Shown here piece by piece: positions 49,037 through 61,275 of a stretch of 64,000 nucleotides of DNA. The notes below the pieces were generated by a model that searched no databases, had not been told where the DNA came from, and saw nothing but the letters and a program-made list of their open reading frames with translations. Both the position numbers and the translations under genes were made by a program. This DNA is from Calamus simplicifolius (lineage: Eukaryota > Streptophyta > Magnoliopsida > Arecales > Arecaceae), in the NCBI GenBank assembly GCA_900491605.1, contig UESW01003833.1, positions 124,001 through 188,000 on the forward strand. Direction: 5' to 3'. The stretch's first letter is position 1. Every line of letters begins with the position of its first letter.

Positions 49037-49162
49037 GGTATACCATTTAATTTTATGTCTAGTATTACATTCATATCTAGTACAATACATTGATAATTGA
49101 ATAGAAAATTAGGTTAAACTTTGATGTTTAAATGAATTAAACTTATGTCTAAAAATGATTAA

Positions 49163-52100
49163 ATGGGCACTACTTATTCTCAAACTTTAATTGATCTGGG
49201 TGCCACGCATTCTTTCATATCTGACACCTATCTTGACAAGAATGTATCATTGACACCCATTCCTCTAGAGCAAGAGTTGCATATTGCATTTTCAAATGGA
49301 GATATTATGAAGGTTGACACAGTATGCAAATCCTGCTTGATTGACACGGAGGATAGGAGGTTAAAAGCAGATCTATTCATCTTTCCACTGAAGTTATTTG
49401 ATGTTATCCTTGGAATGGATTGGTTGGCCTCCTATCATGCTTCAGTAGACTGCTTCAGAAAAATTATGAACTTCAAAATTTCAAGTCAACCTAAATTTAG
49501 TTTTACTAGTTGTTAGAAACACCTAGCCTCAGTGTTCGTATCAGTGCTGTAGGCTAGAAAGTATCTGACGAATAGTGGTCAAGGATTTCTTGTTGTAGTC
49601 AAGGACCTTCAGCAGGAAGAGACCAAGTTGAAGGATATTCTAGTAGCTCAGAAATTTTCTGATGTCTTCCCAGATGAATTGACTGATTTGTCCCTAGACT
49701 GGAAAGTCGAATTCTCCATTGATCTAGTTCCTGGAACTGGACCTATATCCAAGGCCCCTTACCGCATGGCCCAGGCTGAGCTAAGGGAACTGAAAGATCA
49801 GTTGCATGAGCTCCTATATCGGGGATTTATCAGACCAAGTGTTTCTCCTTGGGGTGCTCCAGTCCTATTTGTTAAGAAAAAGGATGGCAGTCTTCGGCTC
49901 TGCATTGATTACCGGAAAATCAATAGGGTAATAGTGCAAAATAAGTACCCTCTGCCGAGGATTGATGACTTGTTTGATCAACTCCAAGGAGCCCGGATAT
50001 TCTCAAAGATTGATGTCAGATCAGGATACCATCAACTCAAATTCAACGAGCAGGATGTTCCTAAGACAGCATTCGGAACCAAGTATGGCCACTATGAGTT
50101 CTTGGTGATGCTGTTTGGGTTAAACTAATGCCCCAGCAGCAATCATGGATTTGATGAACATAATTTTTAAGCCATACTTAGATCAGTTTGTGGTGGTTTT
50201 TATTGATGATATCTTGATATATTCCAAGAGCCAAAAGGAGCATGAGGACCACCTGAAAATTATGCTACAGATTCTTCGGGAGAAGAAACTTTATGCCAAG
50301 CTGTAGAAGTATGATTTTTGGTTAGATAAAGTATCTTTCTTGGGTCATATAATATCCAAAGATGACATATCTGTGGACCTAAAAAATATTGAAGCTATCA
50401 TTAGCTGGAGCCGGCCTTCCAATGTGGCAGAAGTCAGAAGCTTCTTGGTGCTAGCCGAGTACTATCGTAAATTTATGGAGGACTTCTCTCGCCTTTCCCT
50501 GCCCCTAACTCGCTTAACCCAAAAGCGAGTGAAGTTTGACTGGTCAGAGAAGTGTGAGAAAAGTTTTCAGGAGTTAAAGTAGTACCTGGTGTCAGCTCCC
50601 ATTCTTGTCCTTCCGATAGGATCTGAAGGATTTACTCTATTTACTGATGCATCTCGAAAAGGATTGGGATGTGTTCTGATGCAGAACAAGAAGGTGATAG
50701 CCTATGCTTCTAGACAACTGAAGCCTTATGAGCAGAATTACCCTACTCATGATCTTGAATTGGCTGCTGTGGTTTTTATCCTGAAGATTTAACGACATTA
50801 CCTATATGGGGTGTCGTGTGATATGTATACAGACCATAAGAGTCTAAAATACATCTTCACACAGAAGGAGCTAAACTTGAGGCAGAGGAGGTGGTTGGAG
50901 CTACTGAAAGATTATGATCTGAACCTACACTATCATCATAGGAAGGCCAATGTAGTAGCTGATGCTTTGAGTAGAAAATCTTCTTCAGAGTTAGCTGTTA
51001 TGATTACTTCCCAGCCTCACATTCTGAGGGACCTTGAGAGGTGGGAGGTTGGATTGATAGTACAATAGTCTGATGGGCTTATAACAGCACTTGTACTCCA
51101 GCCAACCCTAATTGACAGGTTCAAGTCCTCCCAGAAAGAAGATATGGATTTACAAAGGATTAAAGAAGTTGTGTAGTCAGGAGTTTAGAATGAATTTTGT
51201 GTAATGGAGGATGGATCCTTGAGATTTGAAGGTAGACTTTGTGTGCCAAACATTGAGGAGCTAAAAGCCAAAATTTTGAAGGAGGCTCACTACTCTCCCT
51301 ATACTGTGCATCCAGGTGGCACTAAGATGTACAGAGACTTAACAAAAATTGATGGAAGGGTATGAAAAGAGAGATTGCTCAATATGTGGCCAAGTGCTTG
51401 GTATGTCAATGAGTAAAGGCCAAGCATCAAAGGCCTGCGAGACCTCTTCAATCTCTGATGATTCCACAGTGGAAATGAGAAAAGGTTGTGATGGACTTTG
51501 TGACTGGTCTGCCCAAAACTCCCAGGAATAATGATGTAGTTTGGGTTATTGTGGACAAACTAACAAAATCAGCTCATTTTCTACCTTTCAGAGTTGGGGT
51601 TTCTAGTGAAAGATTGATCAGTTTGTATATTGAGCAAATCTTGAGACTCCATGGTGTTTCCGTATCTATTGTATCAGATCGGAATACCAGGATTGTGTCC
51701 CAGTTCTGGAAAAGTCTTCATAAAGCCATGGGAACCAAGTTAAACTTCAGCACAGCCTATCATCCCCAGTTAGATGGACAATCAGAGAGGACCATACAGA
51801 TTCTGAAAGACATGTTGCCAGCCTGTGTGATGGATTTGGGTAGAGCATGGGATAACCACTTACCTTTAGTAGAGTTTGCATATAATAACAGTTCCCAGGC
51901 CAGTATCCAGATGGCTCCATTTAAAGCTCTGTATGGTAGGAGGTGTAGACCTCCTTTATGTTGGGATGATGTGGGGAAAAGAAAATTACTAGGCCCTAAG
52001 CTGATTCAGCAGACAATAGAGAAGGTATAATTGATTAGGGAGCGTCTTCGTATAGCTTAGAGCAAGCAGAAGAGCTATGCTGATGTCAGGAGGAGGGAAT

Positions 52101-52540
52101 TAGAATTTTAGGTTGGGGACCATGTCTTCTTAAAGGTATCACCAACTAAAGATGTGATGAGATTTGGGATTAGAGAAAAGCTGAGTCCACGTTATATTGG
52201 ACCATTTAAGATCTTGAGCAGAGTAGGAGAGGTAGCTTATAGCCTGGCACTGCCTCCGATACTCTCTAGGGTGCATAATGTGTTTCATGTTTCTATGTTA
52301 AGGAAGTATATTCCTAACCCCAACCATGTAATAGAGTTTGAACCTATACAGTTGAAGAAAGATTTATTATATGAGGAGCATCCTGTGCGTATCGTGGATC
52401 GCAAAGATCAAGTTCTGAGATGACGTACCATTCCCTATGTCAAGGTTCAGTGGAGTAATCATTCTAAGAAGGAGGCTACTTGGAAGCTTGAGGAGGAAAT
52501 GAAAAAGAAATATCCATAATTATTTGGATCCAATAAATGA
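49163..52540 (+). pseudogene. Gypsy pol with chromodomain, many stops
   Basis: Protease at 49163-49516 reads IDLGATHSFIS, so the catalytic D-S/T-G has become D-L-G. RT (49628-50300) has KAPYRMAQAELRELKDQL, LFVKKKDGSLRLCIDYR and the catalytic FIDD near 50200. RNase H is at 50610-50990 (FTDASRKGLGCVL, TDHKSLKYIF, NVVADALSRK). The integrase zinc finger (51270-51420) and core (51488-52030, with HGVSVSIVSDR and STAYHPQLDGQSERT) follow. A C-terminal chromodomain lies at about 52425-52525 (PYVKVQWSNHSKKEATWKLEEEM in pieces). A frameshift near 50125 and more than a dozen stops break it. In the family the chromodomain directs insertion into heterochromatin. Confidence 0.92.
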
Positions 52541-52646
52541 TGTATCGATAATTGTTGATCTTTGAATAAATTTAGTTGATTCTGTGATAGAATATTTGAA
52601 TTCTAAATTTTATAGAAGAGTATCAATTTCGAGGCCAAAATTTTTA

Positions 52647-52660
52647 TAAGGAGGGAAGAA
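52647..52660 (+). other. Gypsy polypurine tract
   Basis: AAGGAGGGAAGAA directly precedes the 3' LTR. Confidence 0.88.
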
Positions 52661-54647
52661 TGTAATCCCCGGTAATAAATGTGGGATTACCTGGATCGCA
52701 GACGACTGGATTCCCGAGTCTACGTGTGACAGCTGGAGTTTCGTTTCACACGTGAAGTTTGGGTTCCCAATCTCCTTGAGCTGAGGTGTCACGAGGCTTC
52801 TTCGTTGGCTTTAAAGGAGAGCGTGGGCAACTCTTTCATTCATTCTCGCGCAAGTCTTCAGCCGGTAAGCTTCCTACCTGTGCGAGAGAGAGAGAGAGCC
52901 ACGGACGAACATTGTCCATGGCAGTCCTCCTGTGTCGATTTGGGTTCAGTCCCGACGGCGTACCCATCGCCTCGCTGGGCCTGAGCTATGGCCGGTGGCC
53001 CCACCGGCAATGGAGGTGGCGTTCGGTGGGGGACCGAACGTGGGAGAGAAGAGGAGAGGGCCAAGGCGGCCCTTCTCCTTGGTGGGAGCCGAATTGGCTC
53101 CCACGTTAGTTCAGGCCCGATGACGTGCTTGCCGCCTCACCGGGCCTTGGGGGCAGCTGGTGACCCCACTGGTGCCGGGCGAGTGTCCAGTGAGGGTCCG
53201 GTCGGCTGGTGATGACCAGCCGTGCCACCGTCATAGTAGGCAGCCGCAGGAGAAAGAGAGGAGAAAGAGAGGAGAAAGGGAGAGAAAAAGAGAAAGAGGA
53301 AGAATTAGAGAGAGGGGGAGGCACGGCCGCCACGGCGACCGACTCTAGACCGGTCACCGGCGGCCAGTCTGCCCGGGAAATGGCCGGCGATGGCCGTGGC
53401 CACCGGCATGGGTCTCCCCTGGTTTGGGTGAACTAGAGGAGAGGGAGAAATAAGGATGAAAACAGGGGAAGCCCTGTTTTGGGCTGTATTGGGCTGACCC
53501 AGTGAGCCCCTTTTGAGCAGAATTTTGGGTCCTGTATTGAGCCGGGAATGAAGAAAAGAGATTATAGCTTGGATCAATTTTGATTATTGAGCCGGGAATG
53601 AAGAAAAGAGATTATAGCTTGGATCAATTTTGATTCTAGTTTCTGAAAAAAAAATTATTTCCCTATTTGGACTAGTAATCTTGGAAATAATTAAGCCTAA
53701 AGTTAGGCCCAGATTAAATTGGATAGAATTTATGAGACATTTTGTTATTTCAATTTTAGATATTTAATTATGTAAAATAATGTTGTAGGTACCCAGATGT
53801 CTAAATAACTTATTTACATTTTGGGATTAGCATGCTGAGATAAGTAAGCCAATTATCATGATTTCATAAATTATTTCATATATAGATCTTTGGATTTATA
53901 GCTGTATTAATTTATAAAATAAAAAATAAAATTTTGATATTTGATTTGGTTATTTCGAAATTAGTAAATAGTATCATGAGTATGCAATTGAGTATTTGCT
54001 ATGGTTATATGCAACTGCTAATATTTGCAACGTAATGGATTTATAAATATGCAAAAGATGAAGGATATAATTATTTTGACTTTGCAAAATATTGGTATTA
54101 TTGATATATTTATATGCAATTGCTAATAATGTTCAAACCACTGTATATGTGAAAAGCTTATGCTTATGTTGATGCATGATATATTACATGCAAAATATGA
54201 TGATGATAATTAAGAATATACTTAAATGTGTCGTCGCGGTTCTCATATGATGTGAAATGATGTGATATGTTAAGAAATACAGGACCCACCTCCATAGGAG
54301 AAATATGTGGACGACACACATATGTAGGGTATGTTATGATTGATTATGATATATGACATAATGCTGGTACCATGACCCTTCCTCTTAGGGGATATTTAAG
54401 AGCGATACACCAATTGGGTGTTATAGGGCCATGGGACACATAAGAATTGGTAATTATATAGATATAGTAGGTTTGTTTACATTGCATATTTCGGCATTTA
54501 TTATGTGACTAAGCTTTCAAAATTACTTTGAGCAGATGATATGCGTGTTCTGATAACATGGTAAAATGTATTTGAAATTGAAAGCTTTTTACATGTATTT
54601 ACATGGAAATCTAATTTGATAATATCTTGAAATGGTTATATTATATA
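52661..54647 (+). repeat. Gypsy 3' LTR, 3'-truncated
   Basis: Aligns with 45303 to about 47195. Similarity ends within TTATATTATATA at about 54647, where AT-rich sequence begins. The LTR end GGGGCATGACA is not found downstream. Confidence 0.88.
53536..53635. repeat. Perfect 50-base tandem duplication in the Gypsy 3' LTR
   Basis: 53536-53585 and 53586-53635 are identical (units start ATTGAGCCGGGAATG). The 5' LTR has one copy, so the duplication arose after insertion. Confidence 0.93.
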
Positions 54648-55440
54648 AATAAATTAATATAATAAATTAAATAAATAAATAAATTTATTTTATGTAAATT
54701 TAAAAATAAATTTTTATATTAAAAAATATTTTAAATAAATTAAATAGATTAATTCCATTTTTAATTTTAATTTATTTAATTTAATTTAATTTTTTTTACT
54801 ACTTTTTTAAAAAAAAAATTTAATTAATTAATTTTTAATTACTATTTTTAAATTAATTTACTTAAAAAAAACTAATTACTATTTTTAATTTTTTTTAAAA
54901 AATAGTGTTCTTAGCGACGTCTTCTTAACCATGTAGTAATTTAACATTGATAATGTCTAATTACATTACTTTTTAAAATTTAAAAATAACTTACATTTTG
55001 CTATCAACTAATCAATCCATTTATATTATCACAATATATCGATTATTCTATTAATCTTAATTAATTTTATATAATAAATTATTTAAAAATAAATTATTTT
55101 TAAAATATAATAAATAACTTATGATAATTGAAAGTTTAAGAATCAAAAAAATTTGAATAAATGTTTAAAGATAAAAAATATATTTTAATCTTAAAAAAAT
55201 AATTAAACCTAGTATCTTCTACTTATATATAAATACTATGATTTAGGAGTATTTTGAGGTATCTTAAAATTTTTTAATAGATTTAATTTAGTATATGACT
55301 TTGATTTAGAGGTATTTTGGGAATTTGATATTATATGACTGATAATCTGTTTATCATATCAAATATAGTAATTAATATAATTATAATATTATCCGTGTAT
55401 ATGTAATTAATATTAATAATAATTTATTTTATAGATTACG
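54648..55440. other. AT-rich spacer between the transposon nest and the gene
   Basis: The first 250 bases are nearly pure A/T homopolymer-like sequence. The rest is AT-rich with no coding signal. The end, TTACGGATGACTGCATCCAA and following bases near 55435-55465, resembles the terminus of a non-autonomous DNA transposon, but a matching partner was not found. Confidence 0.5.
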
Positions 55441-55469
55441 GATGACTGCATCCAACGCAACCTAAATGA

Positions 55470-55957
55470 TAAATTGCTTTTTGTTTTTGCGAATCCTATG
55501 CAATCCGATACGAAACCGCAGGAAGATCGCCGTAGGGAGCAACGGCAGCACCAAATAAGACAAAGGAGCGCACCGTCTCCCCGTTACATCGGCGACATCA
55601 TCTAATCTCCCAAATAAAAAATAACATCGATTTCGATTTATCGGTGCCGGTGTGTTTCCCCCTCTTCCCGACGCGGCCCTTTTCGTGGCCGCCCCAAAAT
55701 CCACCACGAATCCGATTGAATCGAGATGAATCCCGTCCCGGCGCGCAGATAAATCTGCTGAGATCTTTCTCAAGATACGCTTCCCCCATCGATTTGATGG
55801 CGGTATGATATCCAACCCGATCCTTTCCGCGGCACGATTCGGCAGATCGGTCGCAGAGATATCGCCCGTTGTCGGAAGGCTCGTCCCAAGAGAACGGAGG
55901 AGGGGAACGACGCGGCGAGGAGATAGATCCTGAGGTGCGTTCGATTCGCGTCTCCGG
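55470..55957 (+). promoter_or_regulatory. CpG-rich 5' region and probable first (leader) exon of the BED/DUF659 gene
   Basis: After about 800 bases of AT-rich DNA, composition changes to GC- and CpG-rich sequence, typical of the 5' end of a plant housekeeping-type gene. Candidate splice donors on the plus strand are GAG|GTGCGT at 55935 and CCG|GTGAGC at 55957. The next exon starts after TTGCAG at 57240. The transcription start cannot be fixed. A 174-codon minus-strand frame here (55462-55986) has no recognisable motif and is probably a GC-composition effect. Confidence 0.55.
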
Positions 55958-56638
55958 TGAGCTATTGACACGATTTCTCCATCCACTTCGTGTTATGTTT
56001 CTGCGCCTAGGGTGAAGTAGATCGACCGGAATCCATTGAAATTCTTGTTGAATCGTAACAACGTCGTTCTGTATCTTTCTCTATCTTGAAGATCATATGG
56101 TCAATTCTTTTCCCTTATTTATGATCTTTGATGGAATCAACCTAGAGCTGGCAAATTTATTTTTTGTGTGCATGCCTAAGGATGGAACGGTGATGTTTAA
56201 AGGGTGCTTGTTTATTATGTTGAGGGAAGAAACAGAGGAGTGGGCTAGATAGAATAGAATTCATTGTTTTCATCAATCTTGATGACATCTCCGTTCCCAG
56301 ATAGCGCTTTCAACTTGGAAAATATGGAAGAGCGGTTTAAAAACTAAAGGAAAGAAGGATTAGATGAATTCTTCATGATTGTTTGCAAATAAAGAACATA
56401 AATTTTGATTTCATTAGCCTTTTTTATGATTTTTTTAATAACATGTGAGGTAAAATCTGACACAAATGGAAGCTGTGAAAGTGGAACCCTGTTTGTCTTC
56501 TAAAGCAACTTAATATGGATGCTCCAAATCTATAAACAATCTATAAGTGGAAACAATGGCATAGAACATGATAAATTGTACTTGCTTTTTATATGATTGA
56601 CGCATTTCATTAAAATTAAAAAAATTCTATAAACTCGC

Positions 56639-57100
56639 TATTAGGCTAGCTATGCTATATAGAACAGAGTGTTGGGCAATAATGAAATACGTGAATAAAT
56701 TAAGTGTAACAGAAATGCGTATATTAAGATGGATACGTGGTAAAACTTTAAAAGATAGAATTAGAAATAAATATACAAGAGAAATGATAGGAGTAGCCAC
56801 AATTAAAGATAAAATGAGAAAAAATTGATTATGATGGTTTGGACATATACAACGAAGACCTTTAGATGCTCCGGTTAGAAAAAGTGACATTTTAACAATC
56901 CATGGTAAGGATAGAGATAGAGATAGACCTAAACTAACATGGACAGAAATAATTGAAAAAAAAATATAACTATTTGTAATTTGAATGTTGATTTAGTCCT
57001 GAATAGAGCGGAGTGAAGGAAGCATATTCATGTAGCCGACCCCATGTAGTTGGGAAAAGGCTTAGATGAGTTGAATTGAGTTGAGTTTTAGTTCTTTTAA
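56639..57100 (+). mobile_element. 5'-truncated RTE-type LINE in the first intron
   Basis: The plus strand encodes the end of an RTE ORF (TECWAI, MRILRWIRGKTLKDRIRNKY, LWWFGHIQRRPLDAPVRKS) with stops. The characteristic 3' end follows (coding for VADPM-LG), finishing in GAGTTGAATTGAGTTGAG. Possible 14-base target duplications with two mismatches are TTCTATAAACTCGC (56625-56638) and TTCCATAAACTTGC (57101-57114). Only the last 450 bases of the element are present. Confidence 0.8.
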
Positions 57101-57298
57101 TTCCATAAACTTGCAGAATTCTTCATGCCACTTGTATGAATCCGCAGTACTTATATGCTGCTTGACACTTTGCATTGTTATCCTCAATTTTAAATCCACA
57201 CTGCTTATATGCTGTTGTCATTTTGCATGCTATATTGCAGGTTTCTAGCATTTCTCGTAGAACGACAAGTTTGAGATTCTGAAATCAACTAGAGCAGA

Positions 57299-57668
57299 AT
57301 GCCTCGACCTCCAGATATAGGGTGGCAACATGGTACCATGATTGGGGGCCACAGACACCATGTACAATGCAACTATTGCCACAGGACTATGATTGGGGGC
57401 ATTACACGCTTCAAGAAACACTTAGCAAGCAAAAGAGGGGAAATTAAGGGCTGCGAAGCTGTCCCCAAGGAAGTAAGAGACACTATAAGGAAACACCTAG
57501 CCTCATTGAAACCCAGGAGGCCATCCAAAAAGAAACTAAGAGCGATTGAAGAGGGGGCTATTTTAGTGCCAGTTTCCACCAACGGTAACATGGAATCAGA
57601 TGCATCAGATCCAGATGAGAGAAATACTAGACAGGAACTTCTGACCTTACAGGAAGCAGAAGTTCACT
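57299..57668 (+). CDS. BED zinc-finger / DUF659 hAT-derived gene, first coding exon (BED finger 1)
   Basis: The exon begins after the acceptor TTGCAG at 57240, so 57241-57298 is 5' untranslated. ATG at 57299 gives MPRPPDIGWQHGTM. A BED-type finger follows: CNYCHRTMIGGITRFKKHLA ending at a cysteine in the GEIKGC motif (residues about 26-54, C-C-H-C ligands). Then come a basic stretch (LKPRRPSKKK) and a charged tail ending LTLQEAEVH. The donor is CACT|GTATGG at 57668/57669, leaving phase 1, which fits exon 63090. The protein belongs to the plant family of hAT-transposase-derived nuclear proteins (BED, DUF659, hAT dimerisation), generally thought to bind DNA. It could be a young transposase, but introns and intact frames favour a domesticated gene. 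Confidence 0.82.
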
Positions 57669-58619
57669 GTATGGTCCTTAATATCTCCTTCCTTTCAATT
57701 GAATTTATATTTACATGATCTCTTAGCTTTGATTGATTATCTTACATGCAAATTCAAATCAGTACTTCTATGTTTATTTGCATGCTGCAGAAAATTTTAA
57801 GTCTGATCTGCATGCTATTTGTTGAGCTCAAAATCATTTAGCTTCATTGTATTACGAATCACTGCTTATTTTTGTCAACTATCTGTCTTGTACTGAGTTT
57901 TAACATTTGCTTTGGTGAAAATCTAGATGGGCAAGTTAGTAGGTGACTATTTCTCTAATAATATATAGGCCTTTTGTTGACTGACTTTTTTGGAGTATTC
58001 CTGTATGATTTAATTAGCTATTAGCAGCCTTGACAAGAGTACAAAAATACACAACATACTCATTTTCAGATGATGTGGGCAGATGGAGTTCTGTGTGATA
58101 TTTTTTTACTTATTTCCAATGTGGAATCATATTGGGCATTTAGAGTTATTTGTTGAGTGATTTTTTAGATATTTTTTCTGTTTGAGTTGGCTTGGTATAC
58201 TTTGGAGCATTTAGCTTCAATCAGTGCACTAGTATATCTGAAAAATTGCCTGTCGTGCCTGGAAGTATTTCTGTAGGGAAAAAAAGGTTATGGCTATAAG
58301 TTGATTGTTGTTCACCTACATTTGCATGGAAGTCTCAAATACAAGATTGCAAAAGAGATGATGGAAACACAAATCATCATGAATGATATAAAATGGAGAA
58401 AAGAACATTTTTTTTATCAGAAGCTAAGATTCAATTATTTTAACCACAAAGTTGAGGCCATCAAACACAATCTCCAAAACTGTACAAGGAAAAATGTATC
58501 CAGTAGATCTGTCGGTCCTAGATGGCTAGATGTTCTGTAGAAGGCTGCCATCTGAAATAGTTGTGACTCCTTGTATCTTTTCAATATATTTATCTTCCTG
58601 TTCTATGTCATTCTAAAAT

Positions 58620-58814
58620 TTAAACACTCATCTTGGCTGTCTTTGGCCTATGCATGTGGTTAGAAAAATATTTAAACCCACCATGACTTATATTCATGAT
58701 GGCATTAAATATATCTCCTTTAATCTTACCACATATCCATCTAAATATCCTGTTCCCTAGCAAACCAAAATTTTTGCTTAGATGTCCTCTTCCCTTGATA
58801 ACACTCCAATCCAT
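58620..58814 (-). mobile_element. Possible RTE LINE relic
   Basis: The minus strand translates to NRIFRWICGKIKGD and later KYFSNHMHRPKTAKMSV. This pattern weakly parallels the RTE C-terminal LRWICGKT ... WFGHVQRRP sequence, as in the clearer copy at 56639. No tail or duplication was identified. Confidence 0.35.
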
Positions 58815-61235
58815 AGCATGAGACGTGCTGAAACAATCTGTTTCTATTTTAACTCCTTATACTCGAGGACATGCTTTATGTTTGCCCTCTTCATAAAGCT
58901 ATGTTTGTGCATATTCTTTATGCAAGTTATACACTGCATTTCAAGGTGTGTACCCCTTGTATGGCCTAGGTGGGTGCCTAGGTGCTTAGGCAGATGCCTA
59001 GGGAGCAAAGCTCTTCAAACTTTTATCATGTATACTTTAATCATTTGCATAAATAAACATGTGCATATATTCTATACACACTTTTGTCTTGGTCGGATTG
59101 TCAACATATTTTTCACATTTTAAAAATCCAAAGATAGAAATCCACAAAAAGTGACAAATAAAATTAGTGCATTGGTGGCTAGTGAGCAATCTTAGTGCTT
59201 ATTGAAGGAGAAATGGGTGGAGGGAAGTCGATGTCATCTTGAGAGCCATTCCTAATTGAACACAAAATTGATTTATGTTAGGGAGTCTAGTGTTAATTTT
59301 CAGTTTTTGGTTCATCGCTTCTATGGACTTTGGTTTCAAGTGGGTTTCTTTGTTTGTTTTTGGCCTAGTATGTCCAGGTTGAGAGACAGCTTTTGGAGGA
59401 GTGGGCAAATTTTAGTGCCAGGAAGCTTCTATGTCGTGTATCATACCTGATTTGAACCAACACCTGGTTCAAGTGTTCTGAACCCTGGAGCAACCCATTT
59501 TGGAAGATGGGTCATGAGTCAACGGTTCAACAACAGGTTAACTCACTAACCCGTGATGCTATAAACAAAAAATTAAATAATTAATTAGAAATAATATATC
59601 ATTAAAAGCCTTTGGAGACAATAAAAAATTTATGCCTCATATATTTCTATATTACAACAGATTTTGATTCTCAATGTTTGGACATATACGCTAAAGTGCA
59701 AAGCTATTGCAGTGGTTCTAACTCTTAATTCACCTGGAAAAGAATCTTAATAGTATGTTGAATAATATGAACATGAACGTGAATCATCAATAAAAACTCT
59801 AGAAATTAGTAAATCATTGTATAAAATTATTGAAATGAAAAATAAAGATAGCAAAGTCGCAAATTCGAGAAACAACTGAATCCAGGAATCTGATTAAAAT
59901 ATGTCAAAATGTCTATTCCTATGTATAAAATTCGCTCACATCTTAAGAGAAAAACAGAGAAATCAAAGTTTAGAATAGAACTTGGAAATGCCAATCTTCA
60001 TCATAATTTTTGCCAAAGTATGTCAACAACAATCAAAAGTGAGCCAAATAATAATCTTTCAATATTTAATAACTATTCATAGGAGAAAGACAACTTTCAT
60101 GTAAGATAAAATTATAAGTAGCTGATCAGGGAAAAGAATTCTTTAGCATTGCCAATATTTGATTCCAATGGCTGATGGCTGATGGCTGGATATCTCTTTG
60201 GCACATCTAACCGACTGGGAGCCAAAAGAAGAGGAAGGAGGAGGATGCCAACCACCTCTTTTTGGTGATTTTGATTATTTCTTCCTGGCAACCTCCTCCC
60301 ATTATCCCCTCAGCTTCCTTCTTTCAATGTTTATTGACAACACTTGAACATGAAGAGAGCTGAGCAATGGAGAGCTTTCCACTTGGGAAAAGCAAGTGGA
60401 CCCTGTGACCTTTGTCCAAGTGGTTCAGATGGTTCAATTGCTCGGTGACAGGTTGAATGAATTTTTATGAGAATGGATTTAGTTTGACCCAACCTAATAT
60501 ACGTGATGGGTGGTGGGTCATAAGGGTTGACCTGTTTGACTTGGATGGGTCTTGAAACATTTTTGGCTTTGAAAATGCTTTGTCTTTTGTCTTTTTGAAT
60601 ATCCCCTTTCTTGCATCTGCATAAGTACTTGAACCTGTACCTGCTCCTAGTTCTAGCAACTAGTGAGTATATTGGAAGTATTGAGGATATTGAAGATTGA
60701 ATCATGTTTAAATATGCCTGCAATGCATTAACTATTAAGTACTATTTGTCTGTGTGTTCTAGCTTAGAATTGGCATGATCAGTGTCATAGTGTACCGCAT
60801 GGTGCTAGTGTTGGCACACTTGATTATTGCGATGAACCAAGCACTGGTAGGAATTTGTCCCATGTGCTGGTTTGCCACCAGCATGCTATGTGCCAAGCAG
60901 CATGGAGTAGCATGTCCAATACCTTAATATGCAATGCCTATACAGTGCATGACTGTTACAGTTTAATTGGATTATCATCTGCTCTGGATGAGTTTTATTA
61001 GTTCGGTTAGTTATTCAGCTTTGGGCCTTATCTAAAAAATGTAACAATTTTATAATGCTCTTCCAAACTATAAGTTATTTCCTATTTCCTTGTCTTTTAG
61101 TAACATAGTAGAACCCTGTAGTTCTCTACATGAGCATATAAATCAGCATTCTGGAATATTCTTTCTTCAAGATTCCTTGCATCGACTTATATCCTCTTTA
61201 GGCACTCATTTGGTAATTGTAGGCTTATTCATTTC

Positions 61236-61257
61236 TATATATATATATATATATATC
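61236..61257. repeat. (TA)n microsatellite
   Basis: About eleven TA units, followed by TCTATAGAGAGAGA, just outside the left arm of the foldback element. Confidence 0.85.
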
Positions 61258-61275
61258 TATAGAGAGAGATTGACT

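Larger units (their letters stand above)
45303..54647 (+). mobile_element. Ty3/Gypsy chromovirus (Tekay/Del-like), 3' LTR truncated
   Basis: LTR starts TGTAATCCYCGGTAATAAAT at 45303 and 52661. Tract and primer sites are in the right places. Domain order is gag, protease, RT, RNase H, integrase with a C-terminal chromodomain, which defines the chromovirus branch. The right LTR stops aligning near 54647, so about 315 bases of its end and the right target duplication are gone. Gag-pol contains roughly twenty stops, so this is an old copy. Confidence 0.93.

Noticed and set aside
49037..49162. Intron in Gypsy gag-pol
   Set aside because: A GT at the left edge is not matched by an AG at the right edge.
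55462..55986. 174-codon open frame on the minus strand in the CpG-rich region
   Set aside because: No recognisable motif, low stop frequency explained by GC content, and the plus strand has splice donors and a downstream gene.
58935..59012. GCCTAGG-rich words resembling the hAT subterminal repeat
   Set aside because: Too short, and no matching second end or 8-bp duplication was found.
59440..60560. Possible DNA transposon bounded by GGTTCAA/GGGTCA-rich sequences
   Set aside because: The two ends do not form an inverted repeat when read carefully.
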